From an uncultured Ruminococcus sp. (GTDB lineage Bacteria; Bacillota; Clostridia; Monoglobales; Monoglobaceae): 64,000 bases of DNA. Under the pieces are notes generated by a model. The model was not told the origin of the DNA. It was given only the letters and a program-made list of their open reading frames with translations, and ran no database searches. Positions 44,227 to 53,915 of the stretch are shown here, one piece after another. Position numbers and translations under genes: made by a program. The DNA lies in assembly GCA_902760955.1 (NCBI GenBank), contig CACWIG010000004.1, forward strand, positions 1 to 64,000, written 5' to 3'. Position 1 is the first letter of the stretch. Every line of letters starts with the position of its first letter.

Positions 44227-45585
44227 ATGTCACTTTACAGCATTATTCTCGCCGCAGGCGAGGGAAAGAGAATGAAATCAAAACTGCCTAAGCCTTTGCA
44301 AACCGCAGGCAATAAAGCATTAATTGATCGTGTTATAGATGCCGTCTCCTCTGCTGGTTCAGAAAAAAACATAGTCGTCGTAGGTCATATGGCAGATAAA
44401 ATCCGCGAACATTTAGGCGACACCGCAGAATACGCAAATCAGTTTGAACAGCTTGGCACAGGTCACGCAGTTATGCAGGGTATCGCCCCTATTGCTGATT
44501 GCAACGGAAGTGTTATTGTTATGTGCGGTGATACACCTTTGATAACGTCTGACACTCTTGCATCCGCATATAAAGAACACAGTGCAGAACAACGCTCTGC
44601 AACTGTTATTACTGCTATTTGTGACAACCCATTTGGCTATGGCAGAATTGTCCGCAACAACGGAAATATAGCAAAAATCGTTGAACAAAAAGATGCCACA
44701 GACGAAGAAAAACTTATAAACGAAATCAATTCGGGGATGTATATATTTGATATTCAAAAATTGAATTCTGCACTTTCACGTATCACAAACAACAATGCTC
44801 AGGGCGAATATTACTTGACAGACGTAATAGAGATTTTATTAAATGACGGCGAAAAGGTCGGTGCATACATTGCCGATTTTGAAGAAACAATAGGTGTAAA
44901 CGACAGAGCACAGCTTGCTTACGCCGACTATCTTTTGAATAAACGTAACGTAAACCGCCTTATGACAGATGGTGTAAGCGTACTTTCCCCTGAGACTGTC
45001 CGTGTAGACGACAATGTAAAAGTTGGATGCGATACCATTATCTATCCTAACACAATTTTAGAGGGCAACACCGAGATAGGTGAGGATTGTATAATAGGTC
45101 CCAACACGAGAATAGTAAGCTGTCACATAGGTAACAAAACAGAGGTTCAATCCTCTGTTGCTCTTGACAGCACAGTTGGAAGTCACACAAGCGTAGGTCC
45201 TTTTGCATACATAAGACCAAATTCAACAATAGGCGACAACATTAAGGTTGGTGACTTTGTTGAAGTTAAAAACGCAACAATCGGCAACAACACGAAAATT
45301 GCACATCTGACATACGTAGGCGATGCTGATGTGGGCGAAAGAGTAAACTTCGGTTGCGGTACAGTAGTCGTAAATTACGACGGAATACATAAGCACAGAA
45401 CAACCATAGAAGACGATTGTTTTATCGGCTGTAACACAAACCTTGTATCCCCCGTAACAGTACGCAAGGGTGCCTATACAGCGGCAGGTTCCACCATAAC
45501 CGACGAGGTTCCCGAAGATGCTCTTGCAATCGCAAGAAGCCGTCAGGTAGTAAAAGACGGCTGGGCAAAGGGTAAGAAAAAATAA
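44227..45585 (+). CDS. glmU: Bifunctional UDP-N-acetylglucosamine pyrophosphorylase / glucosamine-1-phosphate acetyltransferase
   Basis: Performs the last two steps to UDP-GlcNAc for peptidoglycan. The 452-residue protein has the N-terminal pyrophosphorylase domain with LAAGEGKRMKSKLPK at 9-23 and MCGDTPL near 101, and a C-terminal left-handed beta-helix with GPFAYIRP near 325, KNATIG, NYDG and the acetyl-CoA site near GAYTAAGSTIT. GGAGG lies eight bases upstream. It heads the co-directional group glmU-pth-mfd-PPIase, a common Firmicute order; prs, often present between glmU and pth, is absent. Confidence 0.96.
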   Translation: MSLYSIILAAGEGKRMKSKLPKPLQTAGNKALIDRVIDAVSSAGSEKNIVVVGHMADKIREHLGDTAEYANQFEQLGTGHAVMQGIAPIADCNGSVIVMCGDTPLITSDTLASAYKEHSAEQRSATVITAICDNPFGYGRIVRNNGNIAKIVEQKDATDEEKLINEINSGMYIFDIQKLNSALSRITNNNAQGEYYLTDVIEILLNDGEKVGAYIADFEETIGVNDRAQLAYADYLLNKRNVNRLMTDGVSVLSPETVRVDDNVKVGCDTIIYPNTILEGNTEIGEDCIIGPNTRIVSCHIGNKTEVQSSVALDSTVGSHTSVGPFAYIRPNSTIGDNIKVGDFVEVKNATIGNNTKIAHLTYVGDADVGERVNFGCGTVVVNYDGIHKHRTTIEDDCFIGCNTNLVSPVTVRKGAYTAAGSTITDEVPEDALAIARSRQVVKDGWAKGKKK

Positions 45586-45612
45586 AATTTTTTAACAACG
45601 AGGGACATTTTT

Positions 45613-46176
45613 ATGTATTTAATAGTAGGGCTTGGTAATCCTGGCAGAGAATATGTTGGAACACGTCATAATATCGGTTTTGAAGTTGTAGATGCACTTT
45701 GTTCAAAACACGATATTAAACTCAGCAAAGAAAAATTCCGTGCCGTATTCGGCGACGGAATTATCGCAGGCGAAAAGGTAATTGTTGCTAAACCGCAGAC
45801 ATATATGAATTTAAGCGGTGAAAGTGTCCGCGAGATAGCCGATTGGTATAAAATCGACAGCGAGCATATAATAGTAATATATGATGATATATCTCTTCCC
45901 ACAGGCAAGCTGCGCGTTCGCGAAAAGGGTAGTGCTGGCGGTCACAACGGAATTAAAAATATAATATATCAGCTTCAGACAGACGTCTTTCCCCGAATAA
46001 AAGTCGGTACGGGAATGCCTGATAATCCTGACTATGATATAAAAGACTATGTTCTCGGCAAATTCTCTAAAGAAGAGACTGAGATATTGATAAAAACGGC
46101 AGTAAGAGCCGTTCTTGCCACCGAAGAAATCATAGCAAATGATGCTAAATCCGCAATGAATAAGTATAACGGATAG
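45613..46176 (+). CDS. pth: Peptidyl-tRNA hydrolase
   Basis: Releases peptides from stalled peptidyl-tRNA. The 187-residue protein contains GLGNPGREY (6-14) with Asn9, catalytic His19 (TRHNIGFE), the TYMNLSG segment and Asp in IYDDISLPTGKLRV, followed by GSAGGHNGIKN. Length is normal. It lies 27 bases after glmU and only eight bases before mfd. Confidence 0.96.
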   Translation: MYLIVGLGNPGREYVGTRHNIGFEVVDALCSKHDIKLSKEKFRAVFGDGIIAGEKVIVAKPQTYMNLSGESVREIADWYKIDSEHIIVIYDDISLPTGKLRVREKGSAGGHNGIKNIIYQLQTDVFPRIKVGTGMPDNPDYDIKDYVLGKFSKEETEILIKTAVRAVLATEEIIANDAKSAMNKYNG

Positions 46177-46184
46177 GTGAAAAT

Positions 46185-49100
46185 ATGAATGCTTATTTGG
46201 AAATTTTAAATTCGCTTGCTGAGTTTTCGGAACTCTGCGACGCTTTAAAATCTAAAATAACACCTCTAAGCGTTTTGGGTGTGTCTGACTCGGTCAGGGC
46301 ACACCTCGCTTTTTGCGTATGCGAAAAACTGAATAAAGGCTGTCTTTTTGTGGCAAGCACGGAAAGCTCCGCAAGAGAAGTTTACAAGGATATGTCATTC
46401 TTTGCAGAAGATGCAAATGTACTGCTGTTCAACTCGTCAGAGCTGATGTTTCACGATGCCGAGGCAGAGAGTCACGAGGTTCTGGCATCCAGACTCAATG
46501 TTTTAAACAACCTGATTTCAAGCAAAGACAAACTGTTTATAATCACCTCGCCTGAGGCACTTCTCAGCGTAACCGTTCCCAAAAGTATTTGGGAAAGTTC
46601 CGCAATCCGTCTTAAAGTCGGTGACGATATGGAACTTGACACACTTATAAACAACCTTATATCTCTTGGCTACAAGAGAGAGGATATGGTTGAGGGAGCA
46701 GGGCAGTTCAGCGTAAGAGGCGGAATTGTCGATATATTCCCTTGCACATCTGAATATCCGTACAGAATTGAGTTCTTTGATACGGAAGTAGACTCAATCA
46801 GGATATTCGCACCTGACACACAACGAACTATCGAACGTGCGGAGGTATTTGAGGCTTCCCCTGCAACAGAAATTCTGTTAAATAATAAAGATACTGAAAA
46901 TCTGATTTCCAAACTGACCGACATTACAAAAAATATCGAAACTGCCACAGAGCAAGGCTCTCGTTTGCACTCGGTAATAAAACGTGATATAGAAAGGCTG
47001 GAAAATAAAATATACTTTCCGTCTATTGACAAATACATTCCGTATATCTATCCAAAGGATAAGCCTACCTTGCTTGACTATATACCAAGGGACTGCATCA
47101 TATTTATAGAGGAGCCGTCACGAATTTCGGAGCGTCTTGAGATAATCGAACAGGAGAGGGCAAACACAGTAACCGAATTATACGAGTTTGGAATAATGCC
47201 ATCTGTAAGCACCGACTTCTCCCTTTCGTATCACACCGCCATTAAGCGTATGCAAGCATATAATTTGATGACAGTCAGCGGACTTTCGCACAATCAAAAG
47301 GATATAAAACCAAAGCGGACATACTCTATTGACTCAAGGAGTATAACAGGTTTTAACGGCAATCCCGAATTAATGCTTGAAACCTTGGAAAATTATCGGC
47401 AAAGACTATATCGTATCGTTATATTGGCAGGCACACCTGAGCGTGCGGCAAATCTCGCCAAGCGTCTGGAAGAAGATGGAATTAAATGCTCGTATCAAGG
47501 CTCTCTTAACGCTCTGCCAAACAACGGCGGAATTGTAGTTTGCGGTGGCTCAATAGGCAAGGGCTTTGAATACCCATTAATACAAACTGCCGTAATCGGC
47601 GACAGAGAAATATTCGGCAATGTCCGCAAAAAGAAGAAACGCCCTTTATACAGAGGCAAAATGGGCGACAAAATTTCAGACTTCACCACCCTGACACCCG
47701 GGGATTATGTTGTTCACCGTAATCACGGCATAGGTATGTATAGCGGTATAACACAGCTTAATGTGGATGGTGTCAGAAAGGATTATCTGACATTAACATA
47801 TAAAGGCAGTGACACATTATATGTTCCCACCGACCAGCTTGATATGGTATACCGCTATGACAAAAAGGATGGCGCAAGAGTAAAACTCAACAGCCTTGGC
47901 GGAACGGATTGGGAGAAAACAAGACACAAAGTCAAAGAAGCCGCCGCCGAAATGGCAAAAAAACTTATTGCACTATACGCAGAACGTGCCAATCGTACGG
48001 GAATATCATTTTCTGCCGACACAGAATGGCAAAAAGACTTTGAAGCAGCCTTTCCCTATGAGGAAACAGACGACCAACTGCGTTCAATCGACGAGGTAAA
48101 AGCCGATATGGAAAAGCCTCATCCTATGGACAGATTGCTTTGCGGTGATGTGGGCTACGGCAAAACAGAAGTTGCTCTGCGTGCAGCATTTAAAGCGGTA
48201 ATGAGCGGATATCAGGTTGCATATCTCGTTCCCACCACCATTCTTGCAAATCAGCATTACAATACCTTTAAACAAAGAATGATGGACTATCCCGTAAATA
48301 TCCGTATGCTGTCCAGATTTGTTACTCCAACCGCCCAGAAGGAAATAGTCAAAAATCTTGCATCAGGCGAAACAGATATTGTAATAGGCACCCACAAATT
48401 GCTTAGCGATAAGATAAAGTTCAACAAGCTGGGTCTTTTAATCATAGACGAGGAACAAAGGTTTGGCGTAACCCACAAAGAAAAAATAAAAGAAATGCGT
48501 TCGGATATAGATGTATTGACTCTGTCCGCAACGCCTATTCCTCGTACATTGCATATGTCTCTTAGCGGAATAAGGGATATGAGCATAATAAATCAGCCAC
48601 CTTCTGACCGCCACCCTGTTCAGACATATGTGCTTGAATATGACGAATTTATTGTCCGCGAGGCTATCGAAAGAGAGTTGGCAAGAGGCGGTCAGGTATA
48701 CTATCTTTTCAATCGTGTTGACGGCATATATAAAACAGCAAACAGAATTGCAGAGCTTGTTCCACAAGCGAGAATTGCGGTGGTTCACGGCAAGATGCGT
48801 GAAGCAGAGTTTGAACAGGTTATGATGGAAGTATCCGAAGGCGAGATTGACGTGCTTGTATGCACCACCATTATAGAAACAGGTCTTGACATAGCAAATG
48901 TAAATACTATTATAATAGAAAATTCCGATAGGTTGGGGCTTTCGCAAATGTATCAGTTGAGAGGCAGAGTCGGCAGAAGCAACAGACTTGCCTATGCATA
49001 TTTGACATTCAGACGTAACAAGATGCTGTCGGAAGAGGCAGAGAAAAGACTGCTTGCAATGAAAGAATTTACCGAATTCGGCTCAGGCTTTAAAATTGCA

Positions 49101-49691
49101 ATGCGTGACCTGGAAATCAGGGGAACAGGCAATCTGATAGGTGCCGAACAGCACGGACATATGGAAAGCGTAGGCTACGAAATGTATTGCCGCCTGCTTG
49201 AAGAAGCCGTCCGCGAGGAAAAGGGCGACATACAAAGCGTCACAACCGAAACATCTGTTGATCTTCCCGTATCTGCGTTTATCCCCGAAAGCTATATCAG
49301 CGACCACAGCCGTCGAATTGGGGCATATAAAAAGATTGCCGCCATATACGATACGGAGTCTTTATATGATGTGTATGACGAGATAGAGGACCGCTACGGA
49401 ACTATTCCTCAATCGGTATCCAATCTTATGTATATCGCTTTAATTAAAAATAAGGCAAGCTCTCTCGGAATATCTGAAATGATAGGCAATGACACTCAAA
49501 TCGTTATGTCCTTTGACAAAAACAATCTGCCCGATATGCAAAATGCGGTTAATATTATGGCTGAAACGCCTAAGGAATTGTTTATGACAAATCCCGACAA
49601 TCCCAAACTTCACTTCAAAATCGCTAAGCCTAATACTGCAAACGAACAAAAATATCTCGATAAAATTATAGGTTTGTTGAACAAATTGTAA
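46185..49691 (+). CDS. mfd: Transcription-repair coupling factor
   Basis: Removes RNA polymerase stalled at DNA lesions and recruits UvrA. The 1168-residue protein has the full order: UvrB-like N-terminal domains (about 1-400), the RNA-polymerase-interacting domain (LTPGDYVVHRNHGIGMY onward, about 500-560), and the RecG-like helicase with Walker A GDVGYGKTEVAL near 652-663, the DEEQ box in LLIIDEEQRFGVTH near 752-760, SATPIPRTLHMS, and RGRVGRSNRLAYAY. The C-terminal TRCF domain is intact. It starts eight bases after pth and is probably co-transcribed with it. Confidence 0.97.
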   Translation: MNAYLEILNSLAEFSELCDALKSKITPLSVLGVSDSVRAHLAFCVCEKLNKGCLFVASTESSAREVYKDMSFFAEDANVLLFNSSELMFHDAEAESHEVLASRLNVLNNLISSKDKLFIITSPEALLSVTVPKSIWESSAIRLKVGDDMELDTLINNLISLGYKREDMVEGAGQFSVRGGIVDIFPCTSEYPYRIEFFDTEVDSIRIFAPDTQRTIERAEVFEASPATEILLNNKDTENLISKLTDITKNIETATEQGSRLHSVIKRDIERLENKIYFPSIDKYIPYIYPKDKPTLLDYIPRDCIIFIEEPSRISERLEIIEQERANTVTELYEFGIMPSVSTDFSLSYHTAIKRMQAYNLMTVSGLSHNQKDIKPKRTYSIDSRSITGFNGNPELMLETLENYRQRLYRIVILAGTPERAANLAKRLEEDGIKCSYQGSLNALPNNGGIVVCGGSIGKGFEYPLIQTAVIGDREIFGNVRKKKKRPLYRGKMGDKISDFTTLTPGDYVVHRNHGIGMYSGITQLNVDGVRKDYLTLTYKGSDTLYVPTDQLDMVYRYDKKDGARVKLNSLGGTDWEKTRHKVKEAAAEMAKKLIALYAERANRTGISFSADTEWQKDFEAAFPYEETDDQLRSIDEVKADMEKPHPMDRLLCGDVGYGKTEVALRAAFKAVMSGYQVAYLVPTTILANQHYNTFKQRMMDYPVNIRMLSRFVTPTAQKEIVKNLASGETDIVIGTHKLLSDKIKFNKLGLLIIDEEQRFGVTHKEKIKEMRSDIDVLTLSATPIPRTLHMSLSGIRDMSIINQPPSDRHPVQTYVLEYDEFIVREAIERELARGGQVYYLFNRVDGIYKTANRIAELVPQARIAVVHGKMREAEFEQVMMEVSEGEIDVLVCTTIIETGLDIANVNTIIIENSDRLGLSQMYQLRGRVGRSNRLAYAYLTFRRNKMLSEEAEKRLLAMKEFTEFGSGFKIAMRDLEIRGTGNLIGAEQHGHMESVGYEMYCRLLEEAVREEKGDIQSVTTETSVDLPVSAFIPESYISDHSRRIGAYKKIAAIYDTESLYDVYDEIEDRYGTIPQSVSNLMYIALIKNKASSLGISEMIGNDTQIVMSFDKNNLPDMQNAVNIMAETPKELFMTNPDNPKLHFKIAKPNTANEQKYLDKIIGLLNKL

Positions 49692-49795
49692 ACTTTTTAA
49701 AAAAATTTTAAAAAAAGGGTAGATAAATTATAAAATATATAGTATAATCTAATTTATAATTTAATTAATTAAATTTCACAAAGGAGAGGAAAAAC

Positions 49796-51076
49796 TTGGA
49801 TAACGAAAACAAAAATCTTCAGGAGGAAGAAACAACTATGACTCCCGAAGAAAAAGTGCAGGCAGACATTAGTTCTAAAATTGCAGATGCCGCTGCAGAA
49901 ATTCGGGATGAAATTGCCGAAGCAAACAGCGACGCACCCGCAGAAGTTGAGAACACCGACGAAGGTTTCTCATTTGAAGAAACCGACGAAGCATTGGAGG
50001 GTACTGAGGTTAAAGAGGAAACTTACATCTCTTTAAAGCAGGGAACATTTGTTGTTTCTCTTATTGCCGCCGCATTGATAGGTGCTTTAATCACATTCTT
50101 CTGTTTCCGTATTCCTGCTTGGGTTGCAAATATGCCCGAGGGAAAAACTGTAGTTAAAGTCGGCGACACTAAACTTACAGACTTAGATCTTCAATATTAC
50201 ATTTATTCAGAAATTTCTAAGTACGCAAGCAACAACAATCTCTCTCAGGATGATCTTGCTGGCTTTGATTGGGATAAGGTAGAAAACGGCGAAAAAATTT
50301 CAGACAAAATTAAGCAGGATGCTGTAAACACCGCAATTGACGAAGCATTGATAATTCAAAAAGGTGCAGAAAACGGTGTTACATTATCAGATGATGAAAA
50401 GAAGACTATTGATTCACAGATTGCAAGCATTAATGCAAATTACGGCGAAGAAGGCTTTGCCCTCAGAGCAAGAACAATGGGCATCCCAAGCATTAAGCAG
50501 TATACAAAGATGTATTACAACGCAATGACATCTCAGACCGTTCAGGATGATATGCTTGAAAACCCTGATAAGTACTACCCTGAAGATAAGAGCGTTTTAA
50601 GCGATTATATGCAAGAAGGCAAAGCATCTGTTAAGCATATTCTCATTAAAGTAGACAATGATGCTGACGAAGCGACTACCGAAGAAAAGCGTGCTCAGGC
50701 ACAATCAGTGCTTGACAGACTTAATGCCGGCGAAGACTTTGATGCACTTATGGCAGAACTTAACGAAGACACAGGTGAGCCTGCAGAGGGTTACACATTT
50801 TCAAAGGGAGATATGGATATAGCATTTGAAGAAGCATCTTTTGCACTTAAATTTGACGAAATCAGTGATATTGTAGAGTCAAGCTATGGTTTCCATATTA
50901 TTAAGAGAATTCCAGGCACATATGAGCTTTCAGGCTATATGAGAGCACAGGCTGAAAAGGATATCAAAATCAGCAAATCTAAACTTGCTAAGATTTCAGT
51001 TTCTGACATTATGAATGATGTGCTTGCCGCTATGGACGAAGTAAGTGCTGAACAACCGGCGACAGCTTCTAAATAA
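49796..51076 (+). CDS. Membrane-anchored PPIase (SurA/PrsA-like, parvulin type)
   Basis: A 426-residue extracellular folding factor. An acidic cytoplasmic tail of about 80 residues is followed by one transmembrane helix (84-105, TFVVSLIAAALIGALITFF), a SurA-N-like chaperone segment (about 120-250) and a parvulin domain (about 270-365; VKHILIKVDNDADEATTEEK, SYGFHIIKRI). There is no lipobox, so it is an uncleaved type II membrane protein and not a PrsA lipoprotein. The start is a TTG at 49796, set by AAGGAGAGG five bases upstream; the next ATG is 14 codons inside. It follows mfd, as in many Clostridia, and ends at a terminator. Confidence 0.88.
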   Translation: MDNENKNLQEEETTMTPEEKVQADISSKIADAAAEIRDEIAEANSDAPAEVENTDEGFSFEETDEALEGTEVKEETYISLKQGTFVVSLIAAALIGALITFFCFRIPAWVANMPEGKTVVKVGDTKLTDLDLQYYIYSEISKYASNNNLSQDDLAGFDWDKVENGEKISDKIKQDAVNTAIDEALIIQKGAENGVTLSDDEKKTIDSQIASINANYGEEGFALRARTMGIPSIKQYTKMYYNAMTSQTVQDDMLENPDKYYPEDKSVLSDYMQEGKASVKHILIKVDNDADEATTEEKRAQAQSVLDRLNAGEDFDALMAELNEDTGEPAEGYTFSKGDMDIAFEEASFALKFDEISDIVESSYGFHIIKRIPGTYELSGYMRAQAEKDIKISKSKLAKISVSDIMNDVLAAMDEVSAEQPATASK

Positions 51077-51098
51077 TATTACAAAACACAGATAAACC

Positions 51099-51129
51099 AA
51101 AAGGGCCTCAATGATTGAGGTCCTTTTTT
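51099..51129. terminator. Intrinsic terminator after the PPIase gene
   Basis: AAAAGG-G-CCTCAAT pairs with ATTGAGG-T-CCTTTT, followed by TTTTT. The hairpin also has T-rich flanks on the minus strand and may end the leftward spoVA transcript. Confidence 0.85.
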
Positions 51130-51177
51130 TCGTGTATATAAATTCAACACACTAAACAGGCATTAACATTCAACATT

Positions 51178-51205
51178 GTAGGGGACGGCGTCCTCTTATG
51201 TCCCG
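51178..51205 (+). repeat. Family-1 palindromic repeat, GGGAC variant
   Basis: GTAG-GGGACG with a changed loop (TCCTCTTA) before TGTCCC-G. It is followed 20 bases later by an inverted GGTTCG variant. Confidence 0.75.
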
Positions 51206-51225
51206 AAAAGCACTTTTTTGTATCG

Positions 51226-51252
51226 CGGTTCGTCGAGGACGCCGAACCCTAC
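51226..51252 (-). repeat. Family-1 palindromic repeat, GGTTCG variant
   Basis: On the minus strand GTAG-GGTTCG, the same inner segment as the GGGACG variant, then CGAACC-G. Both arms differ from the GGGACG variant in a compensating way. Confidence 0.8.
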
Positions 51253-51260
51253 ATTTACGT

Positions 51261-51614
51261 CTATTTACTTTTGGGATTAAAAATAAGAGCAATTAAAAAG
51301 CCAAATACTATTGACGCACTTATTCCTCCTGCGGCGGCTTGCGCACCGCCTAACAATGCCCCAAGTAACCCCTTTTCGCCGACAGCTTTTATCGCACCCT
51401 TTGCGAGAACATTGCCAAAGCCTACAATGGGAACAGTTGCACCTGCCCCTGCAAATTCGACCAGCTTATCATATATTCCCAAACCGCCCAATATAACACC
51501 GATAACCACAAAAGTTACAAGTATTCTTCCAGGCGTCAGTTTTGTCTTATCTATTAATATTTGTGCAACAACACAAATCAAGCCTCCAACCCAAAACGCA
51601 TTTAAATAAGTCAT
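51261..51614 (-). CDS. spoVAE: Stage V sporulation protein AE
   Basis: A 117-residue membrane protein of the spore inner-membrane SpoVA channel, needed for dipicolinic acid uptake during sporulation and its release in germination. It has three to four hydrophobic helices and the family segments GFGNVLAKGAIKAVGEKGLLG and GGISASIVFGF. It is similar in fold to SpoVAC, encoded two genes upstream. It is the last gene of the spoIIA-sigF-spoVA cluster, 12 bases after spoVAD. Confidence 0.95.
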   Translation of the reverse strand: MTYLNAFWVGGLICVVAQILIDKTKLTPGRILVTFVVIGVILGGLGIYDKLVEFAGAGATVPIVGFGNVLAKGAIKAVGEKGLLGALLGGAQAAAGGISASIVFGFLIALIFNPKSK

Positions 51615-51626
51615 AGCCGTCCTCCT

Positions 51627-52637
51627 TTATTCTCTTGTTTTCAAGCTGACAGCGTGTGCAATAGTCGGTACCGTTTCCCCTTGAAGCGTGGAAGTCGGGC
51701 TCAGCAATGCACCTGTTCCTACCGCAAGCAATCTCTTTATCTCTTTTTTCCTCATCAACGGCAGTAAGTGTCCGCATAATACAGAGCCGATACATCCGCA
51801 TCCACTTGCTCCTGCGTGAACATCTTGTTCTTCTATATTATAAATCATACATCCACAATCCTTATAATTAGGTGAAATATCTATCCCGTCCTTTTGCAAA
51901 AGTTCAACCAATATCTCAGCACCTATCTTTCCCAAATCTCCCGTCACAATCAAATCATATTCAGACGGCGAAATATTCAATTCCTTAAAATGTGCCTTTA
52001 GGGTACTATATGCCGCAGGAGCCATAGCACCACCCATATTGTTGGCATCTTTTACACCCATATCAACTATTTTTCCTGCCGTTATATGAGTAACCTTTAC
52101 ATCACCTTCCCCCTTCTTTAAAATGGCAGAGCCTGCACCTGTAACCGTCCATTGCGCACTCGGCGTTCGCTGACCTCCGTATTCCAATGGGTTTCTGTAT
52201 TGGCGTTCCGCCGTACAGAAGTGACTTGATGTAACAGCCGCCGCAATATCTGCAAAACCGCCATCGACTACCTGTGCCGCAAGTGATATTCCCTCTACCA
52301 TTGTAGAACACGCTCCGTATATCCCATAATACGGTATATCCAAATCTCTTAATCCAAAAGCCGCTCCTATACATTGATTTAGTAAATCTCCTGAAAATAT
52401 CCTGTCCACATTCTCTGTCGTAAGTCCAATCTTTGTCAAGGACAGTTTAACCGCCTCACGTTGCATCTTGCTTTCGGTTTTTTCCCAAGTTTTTTCGTTC
52501 CATTCATTATCGGGCAGAACAATGTCAAAGCTGTCAGCTAATGGTCCTTCTCCCTCTTTTTCTCCCACGATTGCCGCCGAGCTTATTATACCTACATCAT
52601 TTATCTTAACCGTCTGTTTGCCAAGCTTGTTGTTCAT
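51627..52637 (-). CDS. spoVAD: Stage V sporulation protein AD
   Basis: The dipicolinic-acid-binding member of the SpoVA channel, with a thiolase/ketosynthase-like fold. The 336-residue length is normal. Characteristic segments are YGIYGACSTMVEGISLAAQ, SSHFCTAERQYRNPLEYGGQRTPSAQW and HAGASGCGCIGSVL near the C terminus. The ATG overlaps the spoVAC stop codon (ATGA), and GGGGGAAG precedes it, so the two are coupled. Confidence 0.97.
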   Translation of the reverse strand: MNNKLGKQTVKINDVGIISSAAIVGEKEGEGPLADSFDIVLPDNEWNEKTWEKTESKMQREAVKLSLTKIGLTTENVDRIFSGDLLNQCIGAAFGLRDLDIPYYGIYGACSTMVEGISLAAQVVDGGFADIAAAVTSSHFCTAERQYRNPLEYGGQRTPSAQWTVTGAGSAILKKGEGDVKVTHITAGKIVDMGVKDANNMGGAMAPAAYSTLKAHFKELNISPSEYDLIVTGDLGKIGAEILVELLQKDGIDISPNYKDCGCMIYNIEEQDVHAGASGCGCIGSVLCGHLLPLMRKKEIKRLLAVGTGALLSPTSTLQGETVPTIAHAVSLKTRE

Positions 52638-53092
52638 ATACTTCCCCCCATTAATCCTATAATGTAATATATCATTCCCACAAACGCTGACGCAGTTATT
52701 CCATAAACCAAAACAGGACCTGCAATAACAAACATCTTTGCCGCAAGTCCTAACACAAGACCCTCCTTTTTAAATTCCATAGCAGGCGATACAATGGCGT
52801 TTGCAAAACCCGTAATCGGCACAAGAGTGCCTGCGCCTGCATATTTTGCAATCTTTCCGTATACGTTTATTCCTGTTAAAAACGCTCCCAAAAACACCAT
52901 TGTCACACTTACTGCCGTTCTTGCAGTTTCTTCATCCATACCAAGCGCCTTATTATACAAATCATAAAAAGCTTGTCCGATAACACAAATAATACCGCCG
53001 ACCAAAAAAGCACAAACCATATCTTTTATAATGGTACTGTTGGGCGACTTTTGGTTTAAGTAATCTAAATACTCTTTTTTAGAATATTGCAT
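52634..53092 (-). CDS. spoVAC: Stage V sporulation protein AC
   Basis: A 152-residue membrane protein of the SpoVA channel; in Bacillus SpoVAC behaves as a mechanosensitive channel for dipicolinic acid release. It has four hydrophobic segments and the family pattern GTLVPITGFANAIVSPAMEFKKEG. It is the first spoVA gene here; spoVAA and spoVAB are absent, as is usual in Clostridia. It lies 73 bases after sigF and may use a forespore promoter in that gap, which I could not identify with confidence. Confidence 0.96.
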   Translation of the reverse strand: MQYSKKEYLDYLNQKSPNSTIIKDMVCAFLVGGIICVIGQAFYDLYNKALGMDEETARTAVSVTMVFLGAFLTGINVYGKIAKYAGAGTLVPITGFANAIVSPAMEFKKEGLVLGLAAKMFVIAGPVLVYGITASAFVGMIYYIIGLMGGSI

Positions 53093-53165
53093 TATATTAA
53101 TCTCCGTTCCGCTGAATATTACAGCTTAATTTTATATACGGATATTATTTGTTATTTTATCTGAT

Positions 53166-53915
53166 TTATTCATCGCTTAGCTTCTTTCTCATATCAGAGA
53201 GAATTTTCTTTTCCAGACGGGATACCTGCACCTGAGATATGCCGAGCATTTCTGCTGTTTGAGCCTGTGTTTTCATTTGAAAGTACCTCATATAGACAAT
53301 TTTTTTATCTCTATCTTTAAGTTCGCCAATCATCTGTCTCAGAGCGACCTTATTTACCATATCCCCGATTTCATCTTGCTTGCTCTCAATTTTATCGACC
53401 AGAGGGTTTATCTCTGATATTCCGTCATCAGTTGACGCATATATAGATTGAGGTCTGACCTGTGACTCTAAGGCAACCGCTAAATCGGACGCAGAAATTC
53501 CGATTTCATCAGCTATTTCGGCAATAGTAGGTTCATTTCCCTTGACGGCTGTAAGCCTCTCTTTAACACTCATAGCCTTGATTGCTGTTTCCTTTAGACC
53601 TCTGCCAACCTTTATCATTCCATCATCTCTGAGATACCTTTTAATTTCACCTATAATCATAGGTACTGCATAGGTCGAAAATTTAACATTATATGATATG
53701 TCAAATTTCTCTGCCGCCTTTATAAGTCCTATACTTCCTATCTGTGTTAAATCTTCAACATCATATCCCCTGCCCATAAAACGCTTGACTACGCTGTGAA
53801 CAAGTCCCATATTCCTGACAATTAGTTCCTCTCTTGCGTTTTCATCACCTTCTGTCACCTTTTGTAACAAAGCCTCATTTTCAGATGTGAAATCTTTAAT
53901 TTTCAAAAGAGGCAC
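53166..53915 (-). CDS. sigF: RNA polymerase sigma-F factor
   Basis: The first forespore-specific sigma factor. The 249-residue protein has region 2 (VRNMGLVHSVVKRFMGRGYDVEDLTQIGSIGLIKA), region 3 and region 4 (TQAQTAEMLGISQVQVSRLEKKIL). Location immediately after spoIIAB, overlapping it by 20 bases, identifies it as SigF (SpoIIAC) rather than SigG, which it closely resembles. It is held inactive by SpoIIAB until the asymmetric septum forms. Confidence 0.95.
   Translation of the reverse strand: MPLLKIKDFTSENEALLQKVTEGDENAREELIVRNMGLVHSVVKRFMGRGYDVEDLTQIGSIGLIKAAEKFDISYNVKFSTYAVPMIIGEIKRYLRDDGMIKVGRGLKETAIKAMSVKERLTAVKGNEPTIAEIADEIGISASDLAVALESQVRPQSIYASTDDGISEINPLVDKIESKQDEIGDMVNKVALRQMIGELKDRDKKIVYMRYFQMKTQAQTAEMLGISQVQVSRLEKKILSDMRKKLSDE

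Noticed and set aside
53093-53165. Forespore (SigG/SigF) promoter before spoVAC
   Set aside because: The gap contains GAATA-like and ATAATA-like words, but not a convincing pair with the right spacing.
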